A stretch of 64,000 nucleotides of DNA, from the NCBI RefSeq assembly GCF_016583825.1, contig NZ_NRRV01000003.1:1-64000 (forward strand), in the 5' to 3' direction. This document shows, in pieces, positions 18,981 through 27,738 of this stretch; within the stretch, counting starts at the first letter, position 1; every line of letters begins with the position of its first letter. Made by a program: the position numbers and the translations under genes. This stretch comes from Thiohalocapsa halophila. Its GTDB lineage: Bacteria; Pseudomonadota; Gammaproteobacteria; Chromatiales; Chromatiaceae. The notes beneath the pieces were generated by a model. That model had not been told where the DNA came from. It searched no databases and worked only from the letters and a program-made list of their open reading frames with translations.

Positions 18981-20869
18981 ATGCTCGGCTCGCGTTTTCC
19001 TTTCCCATCGGCCGTGGCCCTCCTGGGCAGCCTCTGGCCGAGCCTGTCACCCGCCGATGTCCCGTCGTCAGCCTGTCCCAGCGGCGTCACGGCCGGGTCC
19101 TGTTATGCCGGCGATTACAGCAACGACACCATCGTTAAGATCAGCGAGCCCGACAGCGGCGCCACGGGCGCATCCTTCGACGTCTACAGCAGCGCCGACC
19201 TGAGCAACGATGCCAGCGGCCCGGCAAAGCCCATCGAGCTCGACACCGAGGGCGGCTGGGGCGATGACGACAGCGGTGCCGCCGGCTCGGCCGGCAACAT
19301 CACCTTGGTCAACGACGGCGCCCTCAGCTGGAGCGCCACCGGCACCGCCAACGAGGTGTTGGTGGTGTATGCCCTCTCCCGCGGCGGCGACGGTCAGGAG
19401 CCGAGCGAGCACGGCGGCGTCGGCGGCAACGGCAACAGCGTCCAGATCACCAACAACGGCGGCTTCACCGCCGCCGGCGGGGTCAGCGGCGCGGGCGTCT
19501 AGGCCAACAGCACCGGCGGCGATCACGCCTAAGGGCTGCTGGCCCAGACCAACGCCGGCGGCGGCGGGGCCGGCGGCATCGCCGACCGGGGATCTACGCG
19601 CTCGGCGGGGACGGCGGCAACGGGTGCAATGGCGGCGGCGTGACGCTGAGCTTCGGCGCGGATCTCGACACCGCCGGGCAGCGGGCCTTCGGCATCGTCG
19701 CCCAGTCCATCGGCGGCGGCGGCTTCGGCGGCATGAGCGGCCAGAGCTTCGCCGGCGGCGGCGCGGCCGGCGCGGACAACTCGGGCACCGGCGGCGGGGT
19801 GACGGTCAGCCAGCAGGGCAGCATCAGCGCCACCGGAGCCGGCTCGGTGGGCATCTTCGCCCAGAGCGAAGGACCCGAGGGCAATGGCACCGTCGCGGTC
19901 GCCGGCAGCGGGCGCATGGGCGCCACCGAGGTCGCCGGGGACCTGGTGCAGCAAGGCAGCGGCGTGCTCGCCATCGACCTGAGCCCGCGGCGCGCCGGCC
20001 GGTCCGACCAAGCGGACCGGCTGCACGTGGGCGGAGATCTGACCCTGGGCGGACAGGTGCGTATCGTGCTGGCGTACCCTTGGCAGCCGGCGCCGGGCCC
20101 AATCGGTGCGCGTCATCAGCGCGGACGGCGGAGTCGCCCTCGCGGACCCACAGGTGACCCGCTCGGCCGTGGCCGGCTACAACTTGGTGCCGGACGGCGA
20201 GGGCCTGCGGCTGGGTGCATGTTCAGCGCCGCGAGCTCACCCGCGACACCACCGCCGACAATCTGGGCTTCGGCGCGGACACCACGGAGCTCGCCGGCGG
20301 CGGCCGGCTCACCGTCGCGCCCGGCTGGCTGCTGGGCGGGGCGCTGGCCTACGAGCGGCGGAATCTCGACGTCGACGACAGCGCCGCCAACAGCGAGGGC
20401 GACCAGTTCCAGGGCGGTCTTTCGCTGACCCGCCGCTGGGGCGACACCGAGCTTGGGGGCGCCCTGAGCCTGGCCTACGGCAGCTTCGACATCGAGCGTG
20501 CGCCGTGGCCGGTTTCGGCTTCGCATCGACGATGCGAGTGACGCCTATTTCTTCGCACAACCGGCCGTGGAGCTGGGCGGCCGCTGGGTCGGCGCCGACG
20601 GCGTGCAGGTGCGCCCACACCTCTCACTGGGCGTAACTCAGTTCATCGGCAATGCGACCCCGACGGTGGACGCCCGCTTCGCCACCGGTAGCGCCGAGGT
20701 GCCCGCGTTCCGCACGGCCACCAGCCTGGATCGCACCCATGCCGACGTCAGCGCCCGGCTCGACGTGCTGACCCGCGGCTCGCTGGCGCTGCGCGCCGAG
20801 GCCTTCGGCAGCTTTTCATCCAACACCACGACCTACGGCGGCGGCATCAGCTTGGCAATGGGCTTCTAA
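18981..20869 (+). pseudogene. Autotransporter (type V secretion) pseudogene
   Basis: The frame starts at ATG 18981 after a good AGGAGGT and a signal-like segment. The passenger has Gly/Ser/Asn-rich repeats (GIVAQSIGGGGFGG) and the end matches an autotransporter beta-barrel (LSLAYGSFDIE; final strand TTTYGGGISLAMGF ending in Phe). The gene is broken by an in-frame TAG (19500) and TAA (19530), then needs frame changes near 19585, 20100, 20212 and 20505 to recover continuous homology. Neighbouring genes are intact, so decay is more likely than sequencing error. Confidence 0.88.
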
Positions 20870-20930
20870 CGCGCGTTTGTTCGAGCGGCCTGGGAGCCCT
20901 GCCGATTGCCGGTGCAGCGGCGGCGGGGCG

Positions 20931-20954
20931 TCGCGGCAGGGATGCCGCTCCCAC
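20931..20954. repeat. REP-like palindrome, fourth copy
   Basis: Same element as at 16088-16199, with stem GCGGCA/TGCCGC around GGGA and the flank CGCTCCCAC. It lies between the convergent autotransporter pseudogene and mscS. Confidence 0.8.
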
Positions 20955-21004
20955 GTGCCGGGCTTCGATGGACCGGCGTCGTCCTGTCTGAGTCTGCGGT
21001 GGAC

Positions 21005-21832
21005 TCAGCCTGCGGTGGGCTCGGGGTCCGGTGCCGTGGAGCTGGCGGCGAAGGTGATGCCCAGGCGCCGCAGCTCGGCCTTGCCGCGCACGGTCAGATC
21101 CGTGGTAAAGCGAAACTGCTGGCGGGCGTCGATGGGATAGGCGCGCAGCCGATAACGGGTGCCCCAGGGCTGTTCCTGTGCAACCACCGCAATGGGCTGG
21201 TCGAACGCCAAGTAAGGGCTCGTGAGGGCTACGTCCTGCAGCGCGGCGAGCACGCCTGCGGCGTCGTGCGCCGGGTGCAGGTGGAAGTCCGCCGTGCATT
21301 GGAGCTGCGGGCTGCCGTTGTTGGCGTTGCTGATGGCGCCGGACCAGAGCTTCAGGTGCGGAATGGTCACCAGGTTGTCGTCCGGGGTAACCAGGCTCAG
21401 GGCGCGCATGCCCACATGCGTGACCTCGCCGTAGATGCCGTCGATCTCCACCCAATCGCCGTTGCGGTAGGGGGCCTCACCAATGGCGACGATGCCGGCG
21501 ACGAGGCTGCTGGCGTAATCCTTCAGCGCAAAGCCGAGCGCCAGGCCCAGGGAGCCCAGCACCGCCACCATGTTCTGGAAGGACGGCTCGATGATCTTCG
21601 GCACCATGAACAGGAAGGCGCCGACAATGATGATGAGCCGCAGCAGGGGCACCAGCGCCAGCAGCAGATAGCGCCGGCGCCCGCGCAAGCGGTTGGCGAG
21701 CCAGGGCAGCGCCTTTTGGGTGCTGACGATCAGGACGGCGGCGACGGCCAGGATGATGCCGAGGTCCAGCAGGACGCCGGTGTCCAGGTCCGCGAACAGG
21801 CGCGAGAGGTTCTGGTCCACAGCCTTCTCCAT
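21005..21832 (-). CDS. MscS-family mechanosensitive channel
   Basis: The 275-aa protein has three N-terminal membrane helices (about residues 18-38, 55-77 and 85-115) and a cytoplasmic beta domain. The pore helix is NMVAVLGSLGLALGFALKDY, followed by GDWVEIDGIYGEVTHVGMRA, both typical of MscS channels that release solutes under hypo-osmotic stress. It begins three bases after the stop of the upstream gene at 21836, so the pair is likely co-translated. Confidence 0.9.
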   Translation of the reverse strand: MEKAVDQNLSRLFADLDTGVLLDLGIILAVAAVLIVSTQKALPWLANRLRGRRRYLLLALVPLLRLIIIVGAFLFMVPKIIEPSFQNMVAVLGSLGLALGFALKDYASSLVAGIVAIGEAPYRNGDWVEIDGIYGEVTHVGMRALSLVTPDDNLVTIPHLKLWSGAISNANNGSPQLQCTADFHLHPAHDAAGVLAALQDVALTSPYLAFDQPIAVVAQEQPWGTRYRLRAYPIDARQQFRFTTDLTVRGKAELRRLGITFAASSTAPDPEPTAG

Positions 21833-21835
21833 AGC

Positions 21836-23065
21836 TCAGAAGTCGTCGAGCAGAAAGCCCTGGGCCCGGAGCAGATCGCGGGCGGCGCTATAGGCCACCG
21901 CGTGGATGCGCCAGCGCCCATCCGCCCCGGCGACAACGGCGCCCAGGGCCGCGAGCCACTGCAGGCGCATTTGTACGCGGTAGGGCGGCAGCGGCAGCAG
22001 CTCGGCAAGGAGCGCCGCACTCAGCCCGTTGTGCAGCAGCAGCGCGTGCAGCAGCAGCGCGGCGGCTTCGTCCAGATCCGCGGTGAGCGCAGGCGCCGTC
22101 GGCGGCGCCGCGAGCCAGATGGTGGCGCCGGAGGCTTCGTCGTCCGCGGTTGCGGCATCGGCCTCGTCGGCACCCTCCGCCGAGTCCGGCTCGGCACGCA
22201 GACGGCGGCGCCAGAGCAGCCGGGCCAAACCGGCATTGCCGCGGGCACGGGCGGCGAGGTGCTGGAGCTCGGCGCCGCCGTCGCCGTCGTCCTCGCCGTC
22301 GACGGCGAGCACCAGCTTGCCCGTTTGCGCGTTGCGAAACTGCACCGGGCGGGGATTGTCGAGGGCTAGGAGATTCCGGAACAGCGCGGCCAGCCCCGGG
22401 CCGTCGAAGGCTTGGAGCGTAAGCACGCACTGCGTCGGCAGCGCCGCGACCCGCCGCAGGTAGGCCCAGGCCCAGCTGTCGCAGCCGATGACGCCGGGCC
22501 CGAGCCGCCCCGCCTGCACCCGCTCCAGCAGCTCGCGCACCAGTGCCAGGCCGGCGGCGTGGCGCAGCCAGCAGTGCTCCAGGCGCGGCAGCAGCCAGGG
22601 GCGGTCATCCTCCGGCCAGGCGTCCAGCCACGTGCGCCCGCCCGCCAGGATCTCATCTGCGCCGGGCGGCTCGAGAACCCGCGCCCCCGCAGCGCTGGCC
22701 CAGCGGTGCAGCAGCGCGACGTGGCCGCTGCGCGGCGGGCCGACGACGCAGGTCAGGGCGCCGGCGGCGTCGTCCTGCTCGCGCCGCTGTTGCAGGGCCT
22801 CAGCGGGGCCGGACCAATCCACCGGCGCCACCAGGGCGTCGAGCACGGGCTCGGGTAGGCCGCGCAGATCGGCCTCCGCGCGGGCGGGCGTCTCGGCGGG
22901 CTCACTGCCGCGCGCGAAGAGCCGGCGCAGAGACGTCCAGCGCGCACGGGCGGCACTGGCGGCCGGCGTTGGCGGCAGGCTGTAGTCGGTGAGCGGAACC
23001 AGCTCCCAGCGGGCGGCTTCGTCTTGCGCGTCGCGCGGGCTCGGATCTGGCTTTTGTCTGGTCAT
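21836..23065 (-). CDS. Unknown protein with degenerate P-loop, coupled to mscS
   Basis: I do not recognise this 409-aa protein. It is soluble and acidic/Ala-rich. Residues about 105-120 read ALTCVVGPPRSGHVALLHRW, shaped like a Walker A loop but with His in place of the Lys-Ser/Thr. A possible Walker B is GPGVIGCDSWAWAYL near residue 195. The last about 90 residues (EAAALLLHALLLHNGLSAALL, then LLPLPPYRVQMRLQWLAALG) look like a winged helix. An Asp/Glu-rich linker precedes it. The overall layout recalls AAA/STAND-type proteins that have lost ATP binding. Only three bases separate it from mscS. Function is unknown; a role in channel control is inference. Confidence 0.75.
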   Translation of the reverse strand: MTRQKPDPSPRDAQDEAARWELVPLTDYSLPPTPAASAARARWTSLRRLFARGSEPAETPARAEADLRGLPEPVLDALVAPVDWSGPAEALQQRREQDDAAGALTCVVGPPRSGHVALLHRWASAAGARVLEPPGADEILAGGRTWLDAWPEDDRPWLLPRLEHCWLRHAAGLALVRELLERVQAGRLGPGVIGCDSWAWAYLRRVAALPTQCVLTLQAFDGPGLAALFRNLLALDNPRPVQFRNAQTGKLVLAVDGEDDGDGGAELQHLAARARGNAGLARLLWRRRLRAEPDSAEGADEADAATADDEASGATIWLAAPPTAPALTADLDEAAALLLHALLLHNGLSAALLAELLPLPPYRVQMRLQWLAALGAVVAGADGRWRIHAVAYSAARDLLRAQGFLLDDF

Positions 23066-23318
23066 GCTGGCGACACATCCGGCGCGCCGGCGTGTGCCGG
23101 ATCAGGAGCGGCGGCGCTGGGCGGGAGCCTAACATGCGCAGCCCGCATCGTGCCGCGTGCGGGTTGCACTTGCCCGTTGGCAGCACCAAGCTTGCGGGCG
23201 GGTCCTTGATGCACTCGCCGACCATCGGAATCTCAGCGCCCGCCGCGCCTGCCATGGCGAGCTGCGACAAGTCCAGCGCGCGGCCCAAAGCAACCAACGC
23301 ATCGAAGGAGCGTCTTCC

Positions 23319-24122
23319 ATGCCGCAGTCCAGACTCGCCCGGCTCGCTGCCACCGCCGCTGCGGTGTCGCTGCTCAGCAGCGTCGCCGCCACAGCAACGG
23401 CCCAAACCAACGCCCAAGCCCGCGCCCAGACCCTGATCGACGTCAATCCGCTCCTGAGCGGCCACGATATCCGCGTGGCGGCCGCCGATTCGGGGCTGCG
23501 CCTGGAGGGCACCGTGGCCGACACCGCCGAGCAGCGGCTCGCCGAAGCCCTGACGGCCCTGGTGGCCGAAGGCGCCGAGATCGACAACGCCCTGACGGTG
23601 GCCGCCGACCTGCCGGACGCAGTCGGGTCGCTGTTCCAAGAGGACGAAGACCAGACCACCGCGGCGCGCCTGCGCCAGACGCTGAGCTGGCAGCAGGACA
23701 CGGCCGGCCTTGACATCGAACTGGAGGTGAACCGCGGCGAGGTACGGCTCAACGGCGAAGTGGGTACCACCGCCACCAAGGATCGCATCGCAACCCTGGC
23801 CGCCACCACCGAGGGGGTGGATGCGGTGTTCAACTACATCAGCGTGGACCCGGCCAACATACCGGCCATCCGCGAGCTTCAGGCCGAGCTGGAGCGTGCG
23901 GACCGCCCGGATGCCTGGATCGCGAGCCGAGTACGCCGGCTGCTGCAGTTCGACACCACGGTCAACGCCCACAGCATCGAGGTGGATGCCCGGGACGGCA
24001 CGGCGATCCTGAGCGGCGCGGTCACCTCATCGGCGGAGCGCAAAGTGGCGGAGGACCTGGCCGCGAGTGTGCCCGGCGTGCGCGACCTGGATTCCCGGCT
24101 GGTGATCGAGCGCCCGCGCTGA
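23319..24122 (+). CDS. Exported protein with BON domains
   Basis: The 267-aa product has a signal peptide (LAATAAAVSLLSSVAATATA) and about three BON-like repeats: residues about 35-90, 110-170 (GEVRLNGEVGTTATKDRIAT) and 190-262 (DGTAILSGAVTSSAERKVAE). BON domains bind phospholipid or cell-envelope surfaces (OsmY, Kbp family). ATG 23319 was chosen at the signal peptide; the longer frame upstream is Arg/His-rich. Function in the periplasm is likely but not defined. Confidence 0.82.
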   Translation: MPQSRLARLAATAAAVSLLSSVAATATAQTNAQARAQTLIDVNPLLSGHDIRVAAADSGLRLEGTVADTAEQRLAEALTALVAEGAEIDNALTVAADLPDAVGSLFQEDEDQTTAARLRQTLSWQQDTAGLDIELEVNRGEVRLNGEVGTTATKDRIATLAATTEGVDAVFNYISVDPANIPAIRELQAELERADRPDAWIASRVRRLLQFDTTVNAHSIEVDARDGTAILSGAVTSSAERKVAEDLAASVPGVRDLDSRLVIERPR

Positions 24123-24151
24123 GCCGGCGCCAGCGGGGTGCGGACCCGACC

Positions 24152-24490
24152 TCAAGGGCCCGAGTCGGCATCCTCGCCGGTGCGGCGAAAGCGCAGGTGG
24201 GCAATGTCCGGCGGGAAGAACATAGCCCAGTTCCACTCCAGATAGACCCGCACCTTGCGCGCCAGCGTGGGAATATAGAGCAGATAGAAGCCGCGCCACA
24301 GCAGCCAGGGCAGGAAGCCCGACAGGTTCAAGCCAAAGACGCGGGCCACGGCCCGATTGTGGCCGATGGCAGACATGAGCCCCTTGGGGTGGTAGCCGAA
24401 GGGCCGGGTGAGCTCGCCGCCTACCTGCCGGGCGATGTTCTGCGCCACCTGCGGTCCTTGGCGCAGCGCGAACTGGGCCGTCGGCGGCGG
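24152..24490 (-). pseudogene. ndh: C-terminal remnant of type II NADH dehydrogenase
   Basis: About 110 residues match the C-terminus of NDH-2: PPTAQFALRQGPQVAQNIAR, FGYHPKGLMSAIGHNRAVAR and the amphipathic membrane-anchor region WRGFYLLYIPTLARKVRV, then DWxxxMFFPPDIAHL-like residues. The N-terminal FAD and NADH Rossmann domains (about 310 residues) are absent; upstream bases to 24753 show no homologous sequence. Without them the fragment cannot be an oxidoreductase. It may be the relic of a deletion. Confidence 0.82.
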
Positions 24491-24642
24491 GGGCCTTGTC
24501 GGACATGCTGCCTCCGGCAGGTTTCGGCGCCGTCCCGCTCCGGCGCCCGCCGGAGCCGGACCCACGGCCGCCGCGCTGGGGCGGCGGCGGCGCACAAATG
24601 TTGCAATGCGTCTACCAGCCCGGACTCAGGCGACGGCGGATG

Positions 24643-24658
24643 TGTTTCACGTGCGACC
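24643..24658. promoter_or_regulatory. parS-like site (imperfect)
   Basis: TGTTTCACGTGCGACC matches the 16-bp parS consensus TGTTTCACGTGAAACA at 13 of 16 positions; the left half and central CACGTG are perfect. It lies about 12 kb from parAB. One half is degraded, so ParB binding is uncertain. Confidence 0.3.
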
Positions 24659-24753
24659 CGCGGCCTGCCCGACGGCACCGATGCCCCTGGAAGTCCGGCG
24701 CATGCAGCTCGACCTTAAGGCCATGGGACAACACAGATCGACGAGCAATACTG

Positions 24754-25605
24754 ATGGACTTGCGACGCTTCTCCGGGCTTGCCCGTCCCGTGGACACGGG
24801 CTATGCCAGCAACCGCCGCATCGCCGGCGCCAGTGCGGCGGTGCTGGCGGCGGTCTGGCTCATTGCCGGCATCGCCACGGGCCAATGGCTCGGCGCCCTG
24901 GGCACCGCGGCTCTGGCCGCATTGGCGTTTTTTCTCGCCTGGGCCCTGGGCCGGGAGCTGGACCCGGACGAGGACGCCGCCGCCCTGGCGGGGGCCGCGC
25001 TGACGCTGCCGGGGCTGGCGCTGGCCGGACTGCCGGATATCGGCGCGCTCTTTCTGGTGCTGCTGGCCATGCGGGTGCTGAACCGCACCACGGGTGTGGC
25101 GGCCACGGCGCTGGACGTCGGCCTGCTGCTGGTGCTGGGCCTGGTGGTGGCGCTGCCTGGTCAGCCGGTGTACCTGGCCGCAGCCGGCGCGGCGCTGCTG
25201 GTGGACGGCATCATCTCGCCGCCGAGCCGGCGGCGAGTGATCATCGGCCTCGGCGCCGGGGCCATCGCCGCCGCTGGGGTGATCGTGCTGATGCCGGACG
25301 GCCCGGCGCCGCAGCCAGAGCTGCTCGCCGGGCTGGTGGCCCTGGTGCTGGCGGCGGCCTTCCTGCCCGTGATCCAGGCGCAATCAGGGCTGCAGAGCGT
25401 CGCCGACGACACCGGCGAGCCGCTATCGGTGCAGCGGGTCCGGGCCGGGCAATTGCTGGCGGCAGGCACGGCGCTGGCCGCCGCCCTCTGGCAGGGCAGC
25501 ACCGGCCTGCTCGCGCTGCTGCCGCTATGGGCGGCGCTGATCGCCGCGGCAGCCTGGCGGCTCAGTCGCGGCCTGCGCCGGTCGCAGGCCGGCGGCAGGG
25601 ATTGA
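24754..25605 (+). CDS. Polytopic membrane protein of unknown function
   Basis: The 283-aa product has about eight to ten hydrophobic helices, Ala/Leu/Gly-rich, for example VLAAVWLIAGIATGQWLGAL and ALAALAFFLAWALGRELDPD. No catalytic motif or known family was recognised; an acidic ELDPDEDAA loop is the most distinctive segment. ATG 24754 follows a non-coding stretch after the ndh remnant. It is convergent with glmS. Confidence 0.75.
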   Translation: MDLRRFSGLARPVDTGYASNRRIAGASAAVLAAVWLIAGIATGQWLGALGTAALAALAFFLAWALGRELDPDEDAAALAGAALTLPGLALAGLPDIGALFLVLLAMRVLNRTTGVAATALDVGLLLVLGLVVALPGQPVYLAAAGAALLVDGIISPPSRRRVIIGLGAGAIAAAGVIVLMPDGPAPQPELLAGLVALVLAAAFLPVIQAQSGLQSVADDTGEPLSVQRVRAGQLLAAGTALAAALWQGSTGLLALLPLWAALIAAAAWRLSRGLRRSQAGGRD

Positions 25606-25737
25606 CCGGCGTTGCCAGCGCTGGACAGGAAGCCAAAGGCTTGTCGGCCGCGGATGGTCAGTCATCGGCGCGTTCTCGTTCGGCGTCGGCCCGCGCCCGC
25701 TCGGCCTCGGCGCGCTCGTGCGCCGGCGCAGACGGCG

Positions 25738-27570
25738 CTACTCGACAGTGACGGACTTGGCGAGGTTGCGCGGCTGGTCCACGTCGGTGCCCTTGAGGGT
25801 GGCCACGTGGTAGGCGAGGAGCTGGAGGGGGATGGTGAAGACCAGGGGGTCGATGAGGTCATCGGTCTCCGGCAGGCGGATGACGGTGATGCCGGGCTCC
25901 TCCTGCATGGGGACCTGGGTGTCGGCGAACACGAACAGCTGGCCGCCGCGCGCGCGGACCTCTTCCAGGTTGGACTTGAGCTTCTCCAGTAGGGCGTTGT
26001 TCGGCGCCACGGCCACCACGGGCATGTCCTCGTCGATGAGAGCCAGCGGGCCGTGCTTGAGCTCGCCGGCGGGATAGGCCTCGGCGTGGATGTAGGAGAT
26101 CTCCTTGAGCTTGAGCGCGCCTTCCATCGCGATGGGATATTCCTCGCCGCGACCAAGGAACAGGCAGTGGTGCTTCTCGACGAAGCGCTCGGCGAGGGCC
26201 GCGATCTGCGGGTCGATGGCCAGCACCTCTTCGAGCTGACTGGACAGCCCGCGCAGCAGCCCGACGGCGTGGGCCTCGGCCGCCGCGTCCATGCCGCGGG
26301 TGCGGGCGAGGTTGACGGTGAGCAGCAGCAGCGCCACCAACTGGGTGGTGAAGGCCTTGGTGGAGGCGACGCCGATCTCCGGGCCGGCATGGGTCAGCAG
26401 CACCAGGTCGGATTCGCGCACCAACGAGCTTTCCGGCACATTGCAGATGGCCAGCGTTTTGGCATAGCCGCTGTCCTTGGCAATGCGCAGCGCCGCCAGG
26501 CTATCGGCGGTCTCCCCTGACTGGGAGATGGTGACGAACAGCGCATTCGCCGGCACCACGTGCTTGCGGTAGCGGTACTCGCTGGCCACCTCCACCCGGC
26601 AGGGCAGGTCGGCGAGGGCCTCGATCCAGTACTTGGCGACGAGCCCGGCGTGATAGCTGGTGCCGCAGGCGACGATGGTCACGGCCTCCACCCGCGCCAG
26701 CACGGCCTCGGCCTCCGGGCCGAAGGCCTCGGGCAGCACATGCTCGGCGGCGAGCCGGCCTTCCAGGGTGTCGGCGATGGCGCGCGGCTGCTCGAAGATC
26801 TCCTTCTGCATGAAGTGGCGGTACTCGCCGCGCTCGGCGGAGTCCGCGGCAACGGAGGACTCGCGCACCGGGCGCTCCACCACGCGGCCGTCGCGGTCCC
26901 AAATGGTGACGCCGTCGAGGCGCAGCTCCGCGAGATCCCCTTCCTCCAGGAAGATGAAGCGGTTGGTAACCGGCAGCAGGGCGAAGACATCGGAGGCGAT
27001 GAAGTGCTCCTGAAAGCCGACGCCGATGACCAGCGGGCTGCCCTGGCGGGCGGCGATCAGCTGGCTCGGGTCTTCGGCGTCGATGACGCCCAGGGCATAG
27101 GCACCGTCCAGTCGCGCCGTGGTCCGGCGCACGGCGTCGGTGAGTCCGTGGCCGGCGGCGAGCGCGTCGTAGACGGCGTGGACGACGACCTCGGTATCGG
27201 TCTGCGACGTGAAGGTGTGGCCGGCGGCGAGCTGCTCGGCGCGCAGCGTGGCATGGTTCTCGATGATGCCGTTGTGGACGATGGCGCAGCGCTCACCGGA
27301 GAGGTGCGGATGGGCGTTCTCCGTGGAGGGCTCGCCGTGGGTGGCCCAGCGGGTATGGGCGATGCCGATGCTGCCGGGCATGGGCTCGGCGGCGACGGCC
27401 TCGGCGAGCTTGGAGACCTTGCCGAGGGTGCGCAGGCGATGCATGCCGCGCTCGGTGCTCAGCACGGCGAGGCCGGCGGAGTCGTAGCCGCGATATTCCA
27501 GGCGCTTCAAGCCCTCCAACAGAATGGCCGCGACCGGCCGCTGCGCGATGGCGCCGACGATGCCGCACAT
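25738..27570 (-). CDS. glmS: Glucosamine-6-phosphate synthase
   Basis: GlmS (610 aa) makes glucosamine-6-phosphate from fructose-6-phosphate and glutamine. Cys2 ([12 protein letters not shown]) is the amidotransferase nucleophile after Met removal. The isomerase half carries two SIS domains ([30 protein letters not shown]) and ends with the conserved [13 protein letters not shown]. It is downstream of glmU and the atp genes as in many gammaproteobacteria, separated from glmU by a heptamer array. Confidence 0.98.
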   Translation of the reverse strand: MCGIVGAIAQRPVAAILLEGLKRLEYRGYDSAGLAVLSTERGMHRLRTLGKVSKLAEAVAAEPMPGSIGIAHTRWATHGEPSTENAHPHLSGERCAIVHNGIIENHATLRAEQLAAGHTFTSQTDTEVVVHAVYDALAAGHGLTDAVRRTTARLDGAYALGVIDAEDPSQLIAARQGSPLVIGVGFQEHFIASDVFALLPVTNRFIFLEEGDLAELRLDGVTIWDRDGRVVERPVRESSVAADSAERGEYRHFMQKEIFEQPRAIADTLEGRLAAEHVLPEAFGPEAEAVLARVEAVTIVACGTSYHAGLVAKYWIEALADLPCRVEVASEYRYRKHVVPANALFVTISQSGETADSLAALRIAKDSGYAKTLAICNVPESSLVRESDLVLLTHAGPEIGVASTKAFTTQLVALLLLTVNLARTRGMDAAAEAHAVGLLRGLSSQLEEVLAIDPQIAALAERFVEKHHCLFLGRGEEYPIAMEGALKLKEISYIHAEAYPAGELKHGPLALIDEDMPVVAVAPNNALLEKLKSNLEEVRARGGQLFVFADTQVPMQEEPGITVIRLPETDDLIDPLVFTIPLQLLAYHVATLKGTDVDQPRNLAKSVTVE

Positions 27571-27601
27571 AAGGCGAAGGTCTCTTTGGGTGTTTAGGGG
27601 A

Positions 27602-27738
27602 GAGTTTCGAGTTACGAGTGGCGAGTTACGAGTATCGAGGGGCTAGGGGCTAGCCGAAAGCCAGACAAAGGCCCACACGGCGAACGAAGGCCCTCGATGC
27701 TCGCCACTCGCCACTCGCCACTCGCTACTCGTTACTTC
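27602..27738. repeat. Inverted pair of heptamer arrays between glmU and glmS
   Basis: The left arm (27602-27650) has units GAGTTTC, GAGTTAC, GAGTGGC, GAGTTAC, GAGTATC, GAGGGGC, TAGGGGC. The right arm (27690-27738) on the opposite strand reads GAGTAGC, GAGTGGC three times, GAGCATC, GAGGGC. A 39-base spacer separates the arms, which can fold on each other. Read in the direction of transcription the second array starts at the glmU stop codon. Confidence 0.85.

Noticed and set aside
25658..25735. Minus-strand reading with a charged coiled-coil tail (ERAEAERARADAERERADD), like the end of a Uma2 protein
   Set aside because: Only about 20 residues, no upstream domain, and it abuts the glmS stop; too short to support a relic.
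27602..27738. CRISPR-like repeat array
   Set aside because: Units are 7 bp, contiguous and degenerate with no spacers; no cas genes are present.
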